NCBI GenBank assembly: GCA_019637635.1
Contig: JAHBVI010000003.1
Location: 1-64,000 of the forward strand
Direction: 5' to 3'
DNA: 64,000 bases
Origin: Anaerolineae bacterium
GTDB taxonomy: Bacteria; Chloroflexota; Anaerolineae; Promineifilales; Promineifilaceae
The notes under the pieces: generated by a model
Databases searched by the model: none
The model's input: only the letters and a program-made list of their open reading frames with translations
Told to the model about the DNA's origin: nothing
Shown: positions 8,542 through 17,137 of the stretch, one piece after another
How the letters are laid out: each line of letters begins with the position of its first letter
Position numbering within the stretch: the stretch's first letter is position 1
Position numbers and translations under genes: made by a program

Positions 8542-10059
8542 ACCCTCCACCCGGTACAAAACCAGCGCCCCGTAGCTGGCTACAGGCGTCAGGGTGGCGT
8601 GGGTTTGCAGCCAGGTAAAGTTGCGTTCCGGGCTTTTGCCCGTCCATTGGCTGTGGATGTTGTCGGGATTGAGCAGGAGGTAAACGGCCGTCTCCCCGGC
8701 CACAATTTCGGCCAGATCAGCCTCGGTCAGATTAAAAATTTCTTGGGTGTCTACGGCCGTGTAATGCTGCATCGTCGCCGTCAGGTCAAAGGCAATGAGG
8801 GTGGCATCAGGCGGGAGGGTGGCGGCAATGGTCACGGCCGTTGCCTTGCGTTCATTGGCCCAGGCCGCAAAACGCCCCACATCTCGCACAGTCCAGGCCA
8901 GGCTGCCCACCAGCGCCAGAGCGCAGGTGGCCAGCAGCAACGGTCGCCAGCGGCCCGCTAATCGCGGCCACAGCCAATCAACCCCCACGCCCACCAATAC
9001 CAGCAGTGGCGGGAAGAAGGAAAGGGGAAATCGCCAGTTTTGCCAGGGCACACCCGCCAGAAATAGATAGATGATCAAAATCCAGCCAACCAACAAGACA
9101 ATCAGGGCCGGCGGCTGCCGCCGCAGCGCCCACAACCCCAACAACCAGAAAGGGGCCAACAAGGGGAAGATGTAGGCGGGGTGAAAGGCCGACCGGGCGT
9201 AAAAGTAACCGGTGACGTATTCGTAGCGGAAACGGCCGTCGGCGTTCACCAACTCTTTTTGGAAAGCGTTCGCCGGGCGCCAGCTATACACCTGCAAATC
9301 GCCGGTGTACGATGGCGTGGCCCGCGCCAGGTCAGCGGCCGAATGGATTGCCAGCAGCGCCAGACCAATGGCTACGGCCGTCGCCGCCGCCCCGGCCATC
9401 TGCCGCCAGGTAAAGCCGGCCTGCCGCCAGGCCAGCCACGCCGCCGCGCCCCAGGGAATCACCAGCAGGCCATACACCCAGCGCGTCAACGCAGCCAGGG
9501 CGATAGCCACCGCCGCCGCTGCCAGCCACCGGGCCGATAACTGCTGCGCGTAGCGCACCATCAGCCAGGCCGACAGCGTGGCCCAAAACAGCGCGGCCGT
9601 ATCCGCCATCACCGACAGGCTGGAAAGCATGAGTTGGGCGGCTGTGGCGGCCAATAATCCGGCGACAATGCCACCTACATACGCTGACGGGTGGTAGGCG
9701 CGGACGAGCAGATAGACCAGCGGCGCAATGGCGGCTCCGGCCAACACGCTGCTTAACTGCCCGGCCAGGGGCTGCGCCCCGGTAAACAGGCTGGCCAGCG
9801 CCACCAGCAGTGGATAGCCAAGGGGCCAGAAGAAAGGCGGCGGCAGCTCCCCGGCGGCTAATGCCTGCCGTAGCGCCAGGGCATAGTGGAAATAGGCAAA
9901 GGAGTCTTGCCCGTACAGCCCGTCAAATTCGGTCAGATACACGGTCACTAACCGCACTGCCAGGGAAATGCCAAACAGAGCCAGGGGAATACCATATGTG
10001 GCTGCGGTTGATCTTTGAGACCGTGCGGCCTCACCTTTGCCCACTGGAACCTGTTTCAT
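8533..10059 (-). CDS. GT-C (GT39-like) membrane glycosyltransferase
   Basis: This 508-residue polytopic protein resembles the dolichyl-phosphate-mannose-mannosyltransferase family (PMT_2). After a short basic N-terminus, the first helix leads into an extracytoplasmic loop YLTEFDGLYGQDSFAYFHYA, with acidic residues where GT-C enzymes place their catalytic Asp. About ten more helices follow, then a soluble C-terminal part. Such enzymes take sugar from a polyprenyl-phosphate donor outside the membrane. The gene starts at a divergent promoter region (10060-10190) and lies upstream of the GT4 gene at 7375. Its stop codon lies inside a hairpin repeat. Confidence 0.85.
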   Translation of the reverse strand: MKQVPVGKGEAARSQRSTAATYGIPLALFGISLAVRLVTVYLTEFDGLYGQDSFAYFHYALALRQALAAGELPPPFFWPLGYPLLVALASLFTGAQPLAGQLSSVLAGAAIAPLVYLLVRAYHPSAYVGGIVAGLLAATAAQLMLSSLSVMADTAALFWATLSAWLMVRYAQQLSARWLAAAAVAIALAALTRWVYGLLVIPWGAAAWLAWRQAGFTWRQMAGAAATAVAIGLALLAIHSAADLARATPSYTGDLQVYSWRPANAFQKELVNADGRFRYEYVTGYFYARSAFHPAYIFPLLAPFWLLGLWALRRQPPALIVLLVGWILIIYLFLAGVPWQNWRFPLSFFPPLLVLVGVGVDWLWPRLAGRWRPLLLATCALALVGSLAWTVRDVGRFAAWANERKATAVTIAATLPPDATLIAFDLTATMQHYTAVDTQEIFNLTEADLAEIVAGETAVYLLLNPDNIHSQWTGKSPERNFTWLQTHATLTPVASYGALVLYRVEGGD

Positions 10060-10190
10060 TCACAAACCAACCCTTTTCACTCTTCGCAAAGGTCGGATTG
10101 TACGCCGGGGGTCACGGCCGTGCGAAAAGTTGACTGGCAGGCAAATCCGGCTTCGTATCCGATCACGCCATTTTATGGTACAGTCCGGCC

Positions 10191-10892
10191 ATGTCCACCG
10201 GCCACCGGCAGCGGTTGAATCGCCGATTCTGGCAAACATGGCGCCGGTATCGTTTCCGGCTTTTCCAACGCCACCGCCACAACCGGCTGGTGCTGGAATG
10301 GGTGGCGGCACGGCCGTTCCTCATCTTACCCGAAGTATTCAACCCTACTCTGTTTTTTACCAGCGATTTTATGGTCAGGTCGTTGAACGAGCAGCTCATT
10401 CCCCCCGGTTCGCGGGTGCTGGATTTGGGCACGGGATCGGGCGTGGGGGCGGTTTTTGCGGCGCAACTTGCTGCCCGGCAAGTAGTGGCCGTAGACATCA
10501 ACCCAACGGCCGTGCGCTGTGCCCGGATCAACGTGATGCTCAATGAACTGGAAAACTGTGTGGAGGTGCGGCAAGGGGATTTGTTCACGGCCGTGCCCGG
10601 CGAAAAATTCGACGTCATCCTGTTCAACCCGCCTTATTTCCAGGGTGAACCACAGGATATGCTGGACCGCGCTTTTCATGCCACCGGGGTGATCGAACGG
10701 TTTGCGGCTGAATCTGCCGGGCACTTAAATCCCGGCGGGTCTGTGCTGCTGGTGTCGTCGTCGCTGACGGCCGTAGATGCCATTTTGCATCTCTTTCAGG
10801 CCCAGGGTTTCACGCCGCAAATGGTCGCCCAGCAAAATCTGCGCGGCGAAACCCTTTGGCTGCACCGCTTAGAAAATCTGCAAAATCGTTGA
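10191..10892 (+). CDS. Class I methyltransferase with NPPY motif
   Basis: This 233-residue SAM-dependent methyltransferase has motif I VLDLGTGSGVGAVFAA, the acidic post-I residue in VVAVDINPTAV, and the catalytic-site motif FNPPYF near residue 146. NPPY is typical of N-methyltransferases acting on amide or exocyclic nitrogens, as in PrmC/HemK, TrmN6 and RsmC. It is shorter than PrmC and has a basic N-terminus rather than the PrmC helical domain, so the substrate stays open. It diverges from the GT-C gene and lies 25 bases before the phosphodiesterase-like gene. Confidence 0.82.
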   Translation: MSTGHRQRLNRRFWQTWRRYRFRLFQRHRHNRLVLEWVAARPFLILPEVFNPTLFFTSDFMVRSLNEQLIPPGSRVLDLGTGSGVGAVFAAQLAARQVVAVDINPTAVRCARINVMLNELENCVEVRQGDLFTAVPGEKFDVILFNPPYFQGEPQDMLDRAFHATGVIERFAAESAGHLNPGGSVLLVSSSLTAVDAILHLFQAQGFTPQMVAQQNLRGETLWLHRLENLQNR

Positions 10893-10917
10893 TTGTTTTC
10901 AGGACAGAGATTCCCCT

Positions 10918-12510
10918 ATGCTGTTGGTGATTGGCCTGGATGGGGCCACGTTTGATTTGTTAGACCCCTGGCTGGCCGCCGGACATTTGCCCACGCTGGC
11001 CGGGCTGGTGGCGCGGGGCGTCTCCGGGCCGCTGCGTTCCACTTTGCCGCCGGTAACGGCCCCGGCCTGGGCCAGCTTTATGACCGGCAAAAACCCGGCC
11101 GGCCACGGCGTTTTTGACTTTTTCCGCCCCCATTCACCCGACTTAGACCGGCCACAGCTGGTGAATGCGACCGATATGCAGGCACGGCCGTTGTGGGATT
11201 ATCTGTCGGCGGCCGGGCGGCGGGTGGGCGTGTTGAACGTGCCGCTGACCTACCCGCCGCCGCCGGTGAATGGCTTCCTGGCGCCCGGCCTGCTCAGCCC
11301 AGATGAGGGGGAAACGACGTACCCGCCTGGTTTTTTACGGCCGTACCACGCCGAGTCAGGCCCTTATCGCCTGACGCCTCACGTCACCTACCACCCCAGA
11401 CGAACCGCCGCGTTCATTGCCGACGTGCAGGCCGTCACGGCCGCGCAAATTCGTTACGCCCTGCGTATTGCCCAAGATCACCCGGTTGACTTTTTGATGG
11501 TTCACTTTTTTATGACCGATCTGGCGCAGCATAAGTTGTGGCGGTATCTGGACGAGACGCACCCATTTTACCGGCCCGAAATGGGCGCCCGCTTTGGCAC
11601 GGCCGTGCGCGATGTGTTTGCCCAAATTGACGCCGCGTTGGACGCGCTGTTGGACAGGTTGCCGGGGGATACGGCCGTCATGGTGATGAGCGATCATGGG
11701 TTTGGCCCACAGCGCCAGGTGGTGAATCTGAACCTGGGGCTGATGGCCGCCGGGCTGTTGGCCTTAAAGGAAGAAGCGTGGGTGCGGCTGCGGGCGGCGC
11801 TTGCCCGGCAGCCACAGGCGGCCCGCTGGACCATGCGGCTGCTGCGCCTGGGTGGGCGCGAGCGGCTGCTGGGGTACGCAGACGTGGATTGGCGGCAAAC
11901 AATGGCTTATGCCCAGGGGCACATGGGGCAGGTTTACCTGAATGTGCAGGGGCGGCAGCCGCAGGGCATTGTGCCCCCGGCAGACTATCTGGCGGCGCGG
12001 GCGCGGGTGATGCAGGCGTTACAGGATTTGCGGGAACCGGCTACCGGGCGGGCGCTGGTGGCGGACGTCATCCCCCGTGAAGCCGCCGGGGAAGGGCCAT
12101 ATCTGGCCGCCGGGCCGGATTTGCACGTGATCATGGCTGACCCCGGCGATGTAGCTTATCCCATGTTTGCCACCGATGGGGCGCTGGTGGCGCAGCAATG
12201 GCTGGCCGACTCCGGCAATCACCGGCCAGAAGGGATTTTGGTGGCCTGTGGCCCGGTTTTCCGGCACGGCCGTATGCACGAAGCGCGCCTGATTGACCTG
12301 GCCCCCACCATCCTGCACCTGTCAGGCGTGGCCGTACCGGATGACATGCACGGCCGTGTGCTGACGGAGATGTTCACCGACGAATTCCAACAGGCGTATC
12401 CTGTTTGTACCCAACCGGCGGCGGCGTTTCGGCCGTTTGCCACGCCGCCGCCCGATGAGGCGAACGCGCTGATAACCGAACAACTGCGCGCTTTAGGCTA
12501 CCTGGGATGA
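10918..12510 (+). CDS. Alkaline-phosphatase-fold phosphodiesterase
   Basis: This 530-residue protein belongs to the type I phosphodiesterase/nucleotide pyrophosphatase group of the alkaline phosphatase superfamily. Metal and nucleophile positions are visible: VIGLDGATFD at the N-terminus, PPVTAPAWASFMTGKNP with the likely nucleophilic Thr near residue 48, MVMSDHGFGPQ near residue 258, and a late His in SGNHRPEG. There is no clear signal peptide. Relatives in polysaccharide loci may process lipid- or nucleotide-linked sugars; that role is inferred from context. The gene ends in ATGA overlap with the flippase at 12507, so they are translationally coupled. Confidence 0.87.
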   Translation: MLLVIGLDGATFDLLDPWLAAGHLPTLAGLVARGVSGPLRSTLPPVTAPAWASFMTGKNPAGHGVFDFFRPHSPDLDRPQLVNATDMQARPLWDYLSAAGRRVGVLNVPLTYPPPPVNGFLAPGLLSPDEGETTYPPGFLRPYHAESGPYRLTPHVTYHPRRTAAFIADVQAVTAAQIRYALRIAQDHPVDFLMVHFFMTDLAQHKLWRYLDETHPFYRPEMGARFGTAVRDVFAQIDAALDALLDRLPGDTAVMVMSDHGFGPQRQVVNLNLGLMAAGLLALKEEAWVRLRAALARQPQAARWTMRLLRLGGRERLLGYADVDWRQTMAYAQGHMGQVYLNVQGRQPQGIVPPADYLAARARVMQALQDLREPATGRALVADVIPREAAGEGPYLAAGPDLHVIMADPGDVAYPMFATDGALVAQQWLADSGNHRPEGILVACGPVFRHGRMHEARLIDLAPTILHLSGVAVPDDMHGRVLTEMFTDEFQQAYPVCTQPAAAFRPFATPPPDEANALITEQLRALGYLG

Positions 12511-13712
12511 TGAAACTGGCCGATTGGCGCGCCTGGCGGCGCAAACCGTACTGGCTCAAGTGGCAGCGCCGGGCCAGGGCAGCGGCGGCGAACACGGCCA
12601 ACAACCTGCTGCCGCTCATCTTCACCCCGCTCATTTCCTTGCTGGTCATTCGCCAGAGTTCGGCGGCGCAGTGGGGGGCATTTGTGGCCGTGATGGTGAC
12701 GGTGCAGTTGGGGGCGCACCTCGTCGCCTGGGGCAACCAGGAATACTTGCTGCGTGAATTTAGCCGCGCCCCGGCGCGCATCGCCGGCGCCTGGCAAAGC
12801 AGTCTGATCACCCGGTCGGCGCTGCTGGCCTGCCTGGCGCTTATCGCGCTCTGGCTCTATCCCGGTCAGGCAGGCTGGATCATCGTCTGGGGGGCGGCGC
12901 TGGTCTGGCGACAGTCGTTTAACGTGCTGGTGACGTATAAACGGGATTTCACGTTTGCGGCGCTGGTAGAAGTGGCGGGATTGGCGGTGATGATCACGGC
13001 CGTGTTCCTGAACAGCGACAAGCTATCCACCGATTGGCTCATCCACCTGTTTGCGCTGACAGCGTTGGCCCGGAGCGCGGCCTTGTTATGGCGTTTCCGG
13101 TGGGTGTGGAGGGGTGGGCACGGCCGTTTCCATTTCCCTTACTTTCGCCTGGCTTTCCCCTTTTTTCTGTTGGGTTTCGCCGGGATGCTCAACTCTCGCC
13201 TTGATTTGTATCTGGTCAGCCTTTATTTGCCTGCCGCCGAGGTGGGTTCGTACCAGGTTTTTGCCAATTTTCTGTTGTATCTGCAATCATTGGCTGCTTT
13301 TATGCTGCTGCCGTTTGTCAAAAGCATTTACCGCGTCCGCTACCCAACCATCCGCAAAATCAGCCTGACTTCCGGCGGGCTGGGGCTGCTCATCACGCCG
13401 CCGGCCATGATCTTGCTGTATGCTTTGTTGACCTATCTCTATGGCATTCATTTGCCGCCGCCAATTTACCTGTTTGGCGCGCTGGCGGTGTGGCCGATTT
13501 TCTTTTTCCTGCCGATTATTTATGCGCTGTATAAAGCCGAACGAGAAACGGCCGTGTTACAGGTGAACGCGATCAGCATTGGTCTGGCTTTATGCCTGAA
13601 TCTGCTCTGGCTGCCCCGCTGGGGCATGTTGGGCGTGGTGATGGCCATGGCGACGGTAAAATGGGTGGTTTTGTTCATTTATCTGGCGCGGGGGCGACGG
13701 CTGCTGGCATGA
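12507..13712 (+). CDS. Wzx-like flippase (second copy)
   Basis: This 401-residue polytopic protein of the polysaccharide-transporter (MOP) superfamily has about twelve hydrophobic segments, with NNLLPLIFTPLISLLVIRQ near the N-terminus and FRLAFPFFLLGFAGMLNSR in the middle. It is distinct in sequence from the flippase at 3272, so the locus may assemble two glycans. Its ATG overlaps the stop of the phosphodiesterase gene, and its own stop overlaps the ATG of the methyltransferase at 13709. The three genes therefore form a tightly coupled unit. Confidence 0.85.
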   Translation: MMKLADWRAWRRKPYWLKWQRRARAAAANTANNLLPLIFTPLISLLVIRQSSAAQWGAFVAVMVTVQLGAHLVAWGNQEYLLREFSRAPARIAGAWQSSLITRSALLACLALIALWLYPGQAGWIIVWGAALVWRQSFNVLVTYKRDFTFAALVEVAGLAVMITAVFLNSDKLSTDWLIHLFALTALARSAALLWRFRWVWRGGHGRFHFPYFRLAFPFFLLGFAGMLNSRLDLYLVSLYLPAAEVGSYQVFANFLLYLQSLAAFMLLPFVKSIYRVRYPTIRKISLTSGGLGLLITPPAMILLYALLTYLYGIHLPPPIYLFGALAVWPIFFFLPIIYALYKAERETAVLQVNAISIGLALCLNLLWLPRWGMLGVVMAMATVKWVVLFIYLARGRRLLA

Positions 13713-14515
13713 CTCATTCGTATCTGGCGTATCTGGCTGCTTTGGCCGCCACCGACATACACCCGCTGGGGATTGCCGCCAGCCGACGGCTGCTGGCCGT
13801 GTTAGATTTGCAGCCGGGCCAGCGGGTGTTGGAGATTGGCTGCGGTACCGGAGGGACGATGATACGGGCGGTACAGCACACGGCCGTTGCCGTGGATGGC
13901 GTGGACATGCTGCCAGAGATGCTGTGGGCGGTGCAAAAGCGGCAGCGCCAGGCCGGGCAATGGGACAATACCACGTTGACCCAGGCAGACAGCGCCGCGC
14001 TGCCCTTTGCCGGGCAAACATTTGACCGGGTGTATACCGAATCGGTGTTAGGTTTCCAGCCGGAGGCAACCGCCCAGGCCATGCTGCGCCAGATTTTCCG
14101 CGTTTTGAAACCGAACGGCCGTTACGTGGCCAATGAGGCTATCTGGCGGGCCGGCGTTTCACCGGCGCGGGCGGCGGCCATTTACGCCGCCTGTATGGCC
14201 GACTTTGGCATTTGCCAGGCGTCACCACAAGCCTGGGGGCTGGCCGAGTGGTTACAGTTGATGCGGCAAACGGGTTTCCAGGTGGCGGCGGCCGATTTGC
14301 TAGAAGAGGTGATAGCGGGTGAGGTGGCGGACGCCATCCCCGATGCAAACCGGCTTTCCCGCTGGCGGCGGCTGGCCCATCCCCGGCTGGCCTGGCAAAG
14401 CCTGGTCTATCGTCGCCGCCTGGCTCGCCACCGGGACGATGGGCAATGGCTGGAAAGCCGCCTCTTTATTTTGGAAAAAAACGGAATGTGGATGGGCGCG
14501 GATGGACGCGAATAA
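13709..14515 (+). CDS. Class I SAM-dependent methyltransferase
   Basis: This 268-residue methyltransferase of the UbiE/Methyltransf_11 type has motif I VLEIGCGTGGTMIRAV near residue 45, DGVDMLPEMLWAV after it and FDRVYTESVLGFQPEA as the post-motif. A small-molecule or sugar-lipid substrate is likely from the setting. The start ATG overlaps the flippase stop. An in-frame upstream start at 13592 lies inside the flippase gene. The last residues (NGMWMGADGRE) look like junction sequence and run into the truncated GT-C gene, whose start overlaps this stop by 14 bases. Confidence 0.85.
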   Translation: MTHSYLAYLAALAATDIHPLGIAASRRLLAVLDLQPGQRVLEIGCGTGGTMIRAVQHTAVAVDGVDMLPEMLWAVQKRQRQAGQWDNTTLTQADSAALPFAGQTFDRVYTESVLGFQPEATAQAMLRQIFRVLKPNGRYVANEAIWRAGVSPARAAAIYAACMADFGICQASPQAWGLAEWLQLMRQTGFQVAAADLLEEVIAGEVADAIPDANRLSRWRRLAHPRLAWQSLVYRRRLARHRDDGQWLESRLFILEKNGMWMGADGRE

Positions 14516-15533
14516 AAGCATAAGTGGATCGTGGTTGTTGGGGTTTGGCCGGGGGTACCGGGCAACGGCCGTGCTGCTATTCATTCTGGCTGGCTGGTTC
14601 ACTTGCCTCCTGCCCTGTCTGTTTTATGTAGGACAAGACCTGCCGGCCTACCGGGGCCAGATGCTGCGCCACGAAAGCCGTTTTGACCTGCTGAATCCCG
14701 CTTTTTACCTGGACAATTTACAGCGTGAACCCTGGCGGTACTTGAACGTTGCCGGTCCGTTTCACCCGTCCGTTGGATGGCCGCGCCCCAGCTTTTGGCT
14801 GATGATTGTGGCCGTCGCGGTTGCTTATGTAAAGCTGTGGAGCGGAATTCGCCAACGGCCGTCGCTGCCCAGCCGTTTCCTCTTTATCACCCTACCCATC
14901 CTGGCCTTCCTGTTAGCCGCCCTGGTCAGCTTCAAGCGGTATGCCTACATGGTGCTGCTGCTTCCTTTTCTGGCCGTACTTGTGGGGTTGGGCATCAGCG
15001 TTATGTGGCAATGGGGGCAGGGTCGGGGCCGCCTGTGGTCAGGTTTGCTGCTGCTCTGGCTGTTGGCGACGGCGGCCGAAGGGGTGATGGGCGTCGCCAG
15101 TCACCGGCACATGGCGCAGGCGGCCACGCCTTACCGGGACATAACGGCCGTTTTGCGGCAAAACATCCCCGCCGGTTCTCGCATTTTGATGTTGCCCAGT
15201 TTTTGGTTGGGGCTGGCGGATCATGACGTTTACTCGCTTGACCTGGCCTACAATTTATCCAATGCGTCATTTGTGGGCGAGGCGGCACGGCCGCTGCCCC
15301 AGGTGATGCAGCAACTCGCCCCCGCCTACATTATTGTTCCTCAACATTTGTTGCAATCGTACCTGACGCCGGAAACGCTGCCCGGCGATCAGGTCGCTAA
15401 ATTTTGGCAATTGTTGGCAACCCTCATTCAAGAAAAGTGCCCGGCAACTGCTACCCAGATACACAGCCAGACATATGGCGTTGTTAGCGTTTACCGCTGC
15501 CACTGGCCGGTAAACAGCGAAACCGAGCCATAG
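14502..15533 (+). CDS. N-terminally truncated GT-C paralogue
   Basis: This 343-residue membrane protein aligns with the C-terminal two thirds of the GT-C protein at 15545. Compare QDLPAYRGQMLRHESRFDLL with QDIPSWRGQLLVYPSRYELL, and SFWLGLADHDVYS with AFWLGLDDFAYRS. The first roughly 210 residues of the paralogue, including its acidic catalytic loop HVQGDEPWLASAAW, have no counterpart here. It may be a decayed duplicate, a fragment with a non-catalytic role, or a gene shortened by deletion at about 14500. The frame stays open upstream to 14319 but only within the methyltransferase gene and without homology. Confidence 0.7.
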   Translation: MDANKSISGSWLLGFGRGYRATAVLLFILAGWFTCLLPCLFYVGQDLPAYRGQMLRHESRFDLLNPAFYLDNLQREPWRYLNVAGPFHPSVGWPRPSFWLMIVAVAVAYVKLWSGIRQRPSLPSRFLFITLPILAFLLAALVSFKRYAYMVLLLPFLAVLVGLGISVMWQWGQGRGRLWSGLLLLWLLATAAEGVMGVASHRHMAQAATPYRDITAVLRQNIPAGSRILMLPSFWLGLADHDVYSLDLAYNLSNASFVGEAARPLPQVMQQLAPAYIIVPQHLLQSYLTPETLPGDQVAKFWQLLATLIQEKCPATATQIHSQTYGVVSVYRCHWPVNSETEP

Positions 15534-15544
15534 ATTTCCCAAGT

Positions 15545-17098
15545 ATGCGGTACTACCGGCTACTCATAGGTTTTTTACTCTTTTATTGGGCCGTTTCGTT
15601 ACACGGTCTGGCCAATGTGCCCCATGTGCAGGGGGATGAACCCTGGCTGGCTTCAGCGGCCTGGAAGCTGGCAAACAGCGGTGTGTTGGGGTCAGATATG
15701 TTCAGCGGTTTCCAGCGAATGGACGAGCGATCCTATGGCTTTATGCCCCTGCAACCAGTGGCAGTGGCGTTGGCGCTGCGGCTGGGCGGATTGGGACTGT
15801 TCCAGGCACGGTTTGTCTCTGTCCTAATGGGGTTATTGGTGTTGGCGCTAACGTGTGCGTTGGGGAAGCGATTGTCTGGCGCAGCGGTGGGGGTAACGGC
15901 CGTCGCCCTCCTCCTGCTCTGGCGTACCACCACCCTTACCCCTATGCTGATCAGCGGCGTCCTTTTTGTAGATGTGGCCCGCATCGCCCGGTATGATATG
16001 TTTGTGCCCGTTTTTGGTTTGACCGCTCTGCATGGGTACATATCGGCCCATCGTCAGGGTGAATGGTGGCGCTATATGCTGGCAGGTGGGCTGGCGGCGC
16101 TGTCCGCCTTGGCCAATGTCTACGGGGCGTTCTGGTTAGGCGTGTTGCTCATTTTGCTGTTGTGGAACCGGGAAGGCTGGCGGGCGATCCTTTTCCTGTT
16201 GGCCGGGGCAGCCATCGTCTGGTCGCCTTATGTGCTCTACATCTGGCAAGATATACCGTCCTGGCGAGGGCAGCTTCTCGTTTACCCCTCTCGATACGAA
16301 CTGTTGTCGTGGCGTTGGTATTTGCTGAATATAGTCCGTGAACCGTACCGCTATGCGCCCGGATTGGGTGGGCATGTGTGGAAATTATTCGCGCGCCCCG
16401 GCCTGCTGCTGCTGTTAGCCGTTCCTTTGTCTCTGGCGCTTTTAACCGGGCGGGCCATCTGGCGGCGAGAATGGGCGGCGCGGGTGCTGGTGACGCCGGC
16501 GCTGCTTCTGCCGCTCTTATTTGCTCTACTCATTTTCTCCAAATACATCAATTATTTGGTAACGATTGTTCCGGTTTGGGCCGTAGCCGTAGCCTGGATC
16601 GGCGTCATGGCCTGGCAGCAACGGCCGTTTCGTTGGATACGGCCGTATCATTGGACACGGCCGTTGGTGACCACCATAGCCATCCTCATATTGCTGGAAG
16701 GGATTGCGCGTCATCGCGCCTTATGGCAGGCTGGCTTGAGCATCCACCCGTACCGCCCATTCATCGGCCAGGTGCGCCAGTATATCCCGGATGGTGCGCG
16801 CATTTTGGGGTCGCATGCCTTCTGGTTGGGGCTGGATGACTTTGCATATCGCAGTTGGTTTGTGCCCCTGGCCCAGCATCAGGCGGCGTCTGCCGATCCG
16901 CGCCTGTCTCTGCCGGAAGCGTTGACGGCCGTTGACCCTTCCGTGATCCTGGTTGATAATGGCATACAACGGATGTGGACGGCCGACCCAAACATGGCGC
17001 AACTGATGGCTGAATGGATGGCCGATGCGGGCTTTGAACGGCAAGGGGTGGTGGTGGATGCCACTTACGGCCGTGTCGAAATCTGGGTGCGGCGGTAA
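15545..17098 (+). CDS. GT-C membrane glycosyltransferase
   Basis: This 517-residue polytopic protein starts with a membrane helix and an extracytoplasmic loop bearing HVQGDEPWLASAAWKLANSG near residue 30. The DE pair is at the usual catalytic position of PMT/ArnT-like GT-C enzymes. About ten helices follow, then a C-terminal soluble domain (IPDGARILGSHAFWLGL, VDPSVILVDNG). It is predicted to use a polyprenyl-phosphate sugar donor outside the membrane. It is the intact counterpart of the shortened gene directly upstream, with only 11 bases between them, consistent with tandem duplication. Confidence 0.85.
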   Translation: MRYYRLLIGFLLFYWAVSLHGLANVPHVQGDEPWLASAAWKLANSGVLGSDMFSGFQRMDERSYGFMPLQPVAVALALRLGGLGLFQARFVSVLMGLLVLALTCALGKRLSGAAVGVTAVALLLLWRTTTLTPMLISGVLFVDVARIARYDMFVPVFGLTALHGYISAHRQGEWWRYMLAGGLAALSALANVYGAFWLGVLLILLLWNREGWRAILFLLAGAAIVWSPYVLYIWQDIPSWRGQLLVYPSRYELLSWRWYLLNIVREPYRYAPGLGGHVWKLFARPGLLLLLAVPLSLALLTGRAIWRREWAARVLVTPALLLPLLFALLIFSKYINYLVTIVPVWAVAVAWIGVMAWQQRPFRWIRPYHWTRPLVTTIAILILLEGIARHRALWQAGLSIHPYRPFIGQVRQYIPDGARILGSHAFWLGLDDFAYRSWFVPLAQHQAASADPRLSLPEALTAVDPSVILVDNGIQRMWTADPNMAQLMAEWMADAGFERQGVVVDATYGRVEIWVRR

Positions 17099-17137
17099 CA
17101 ACCACTTCCCTTAGTGACTTTCACCTGAGAAAAACAA

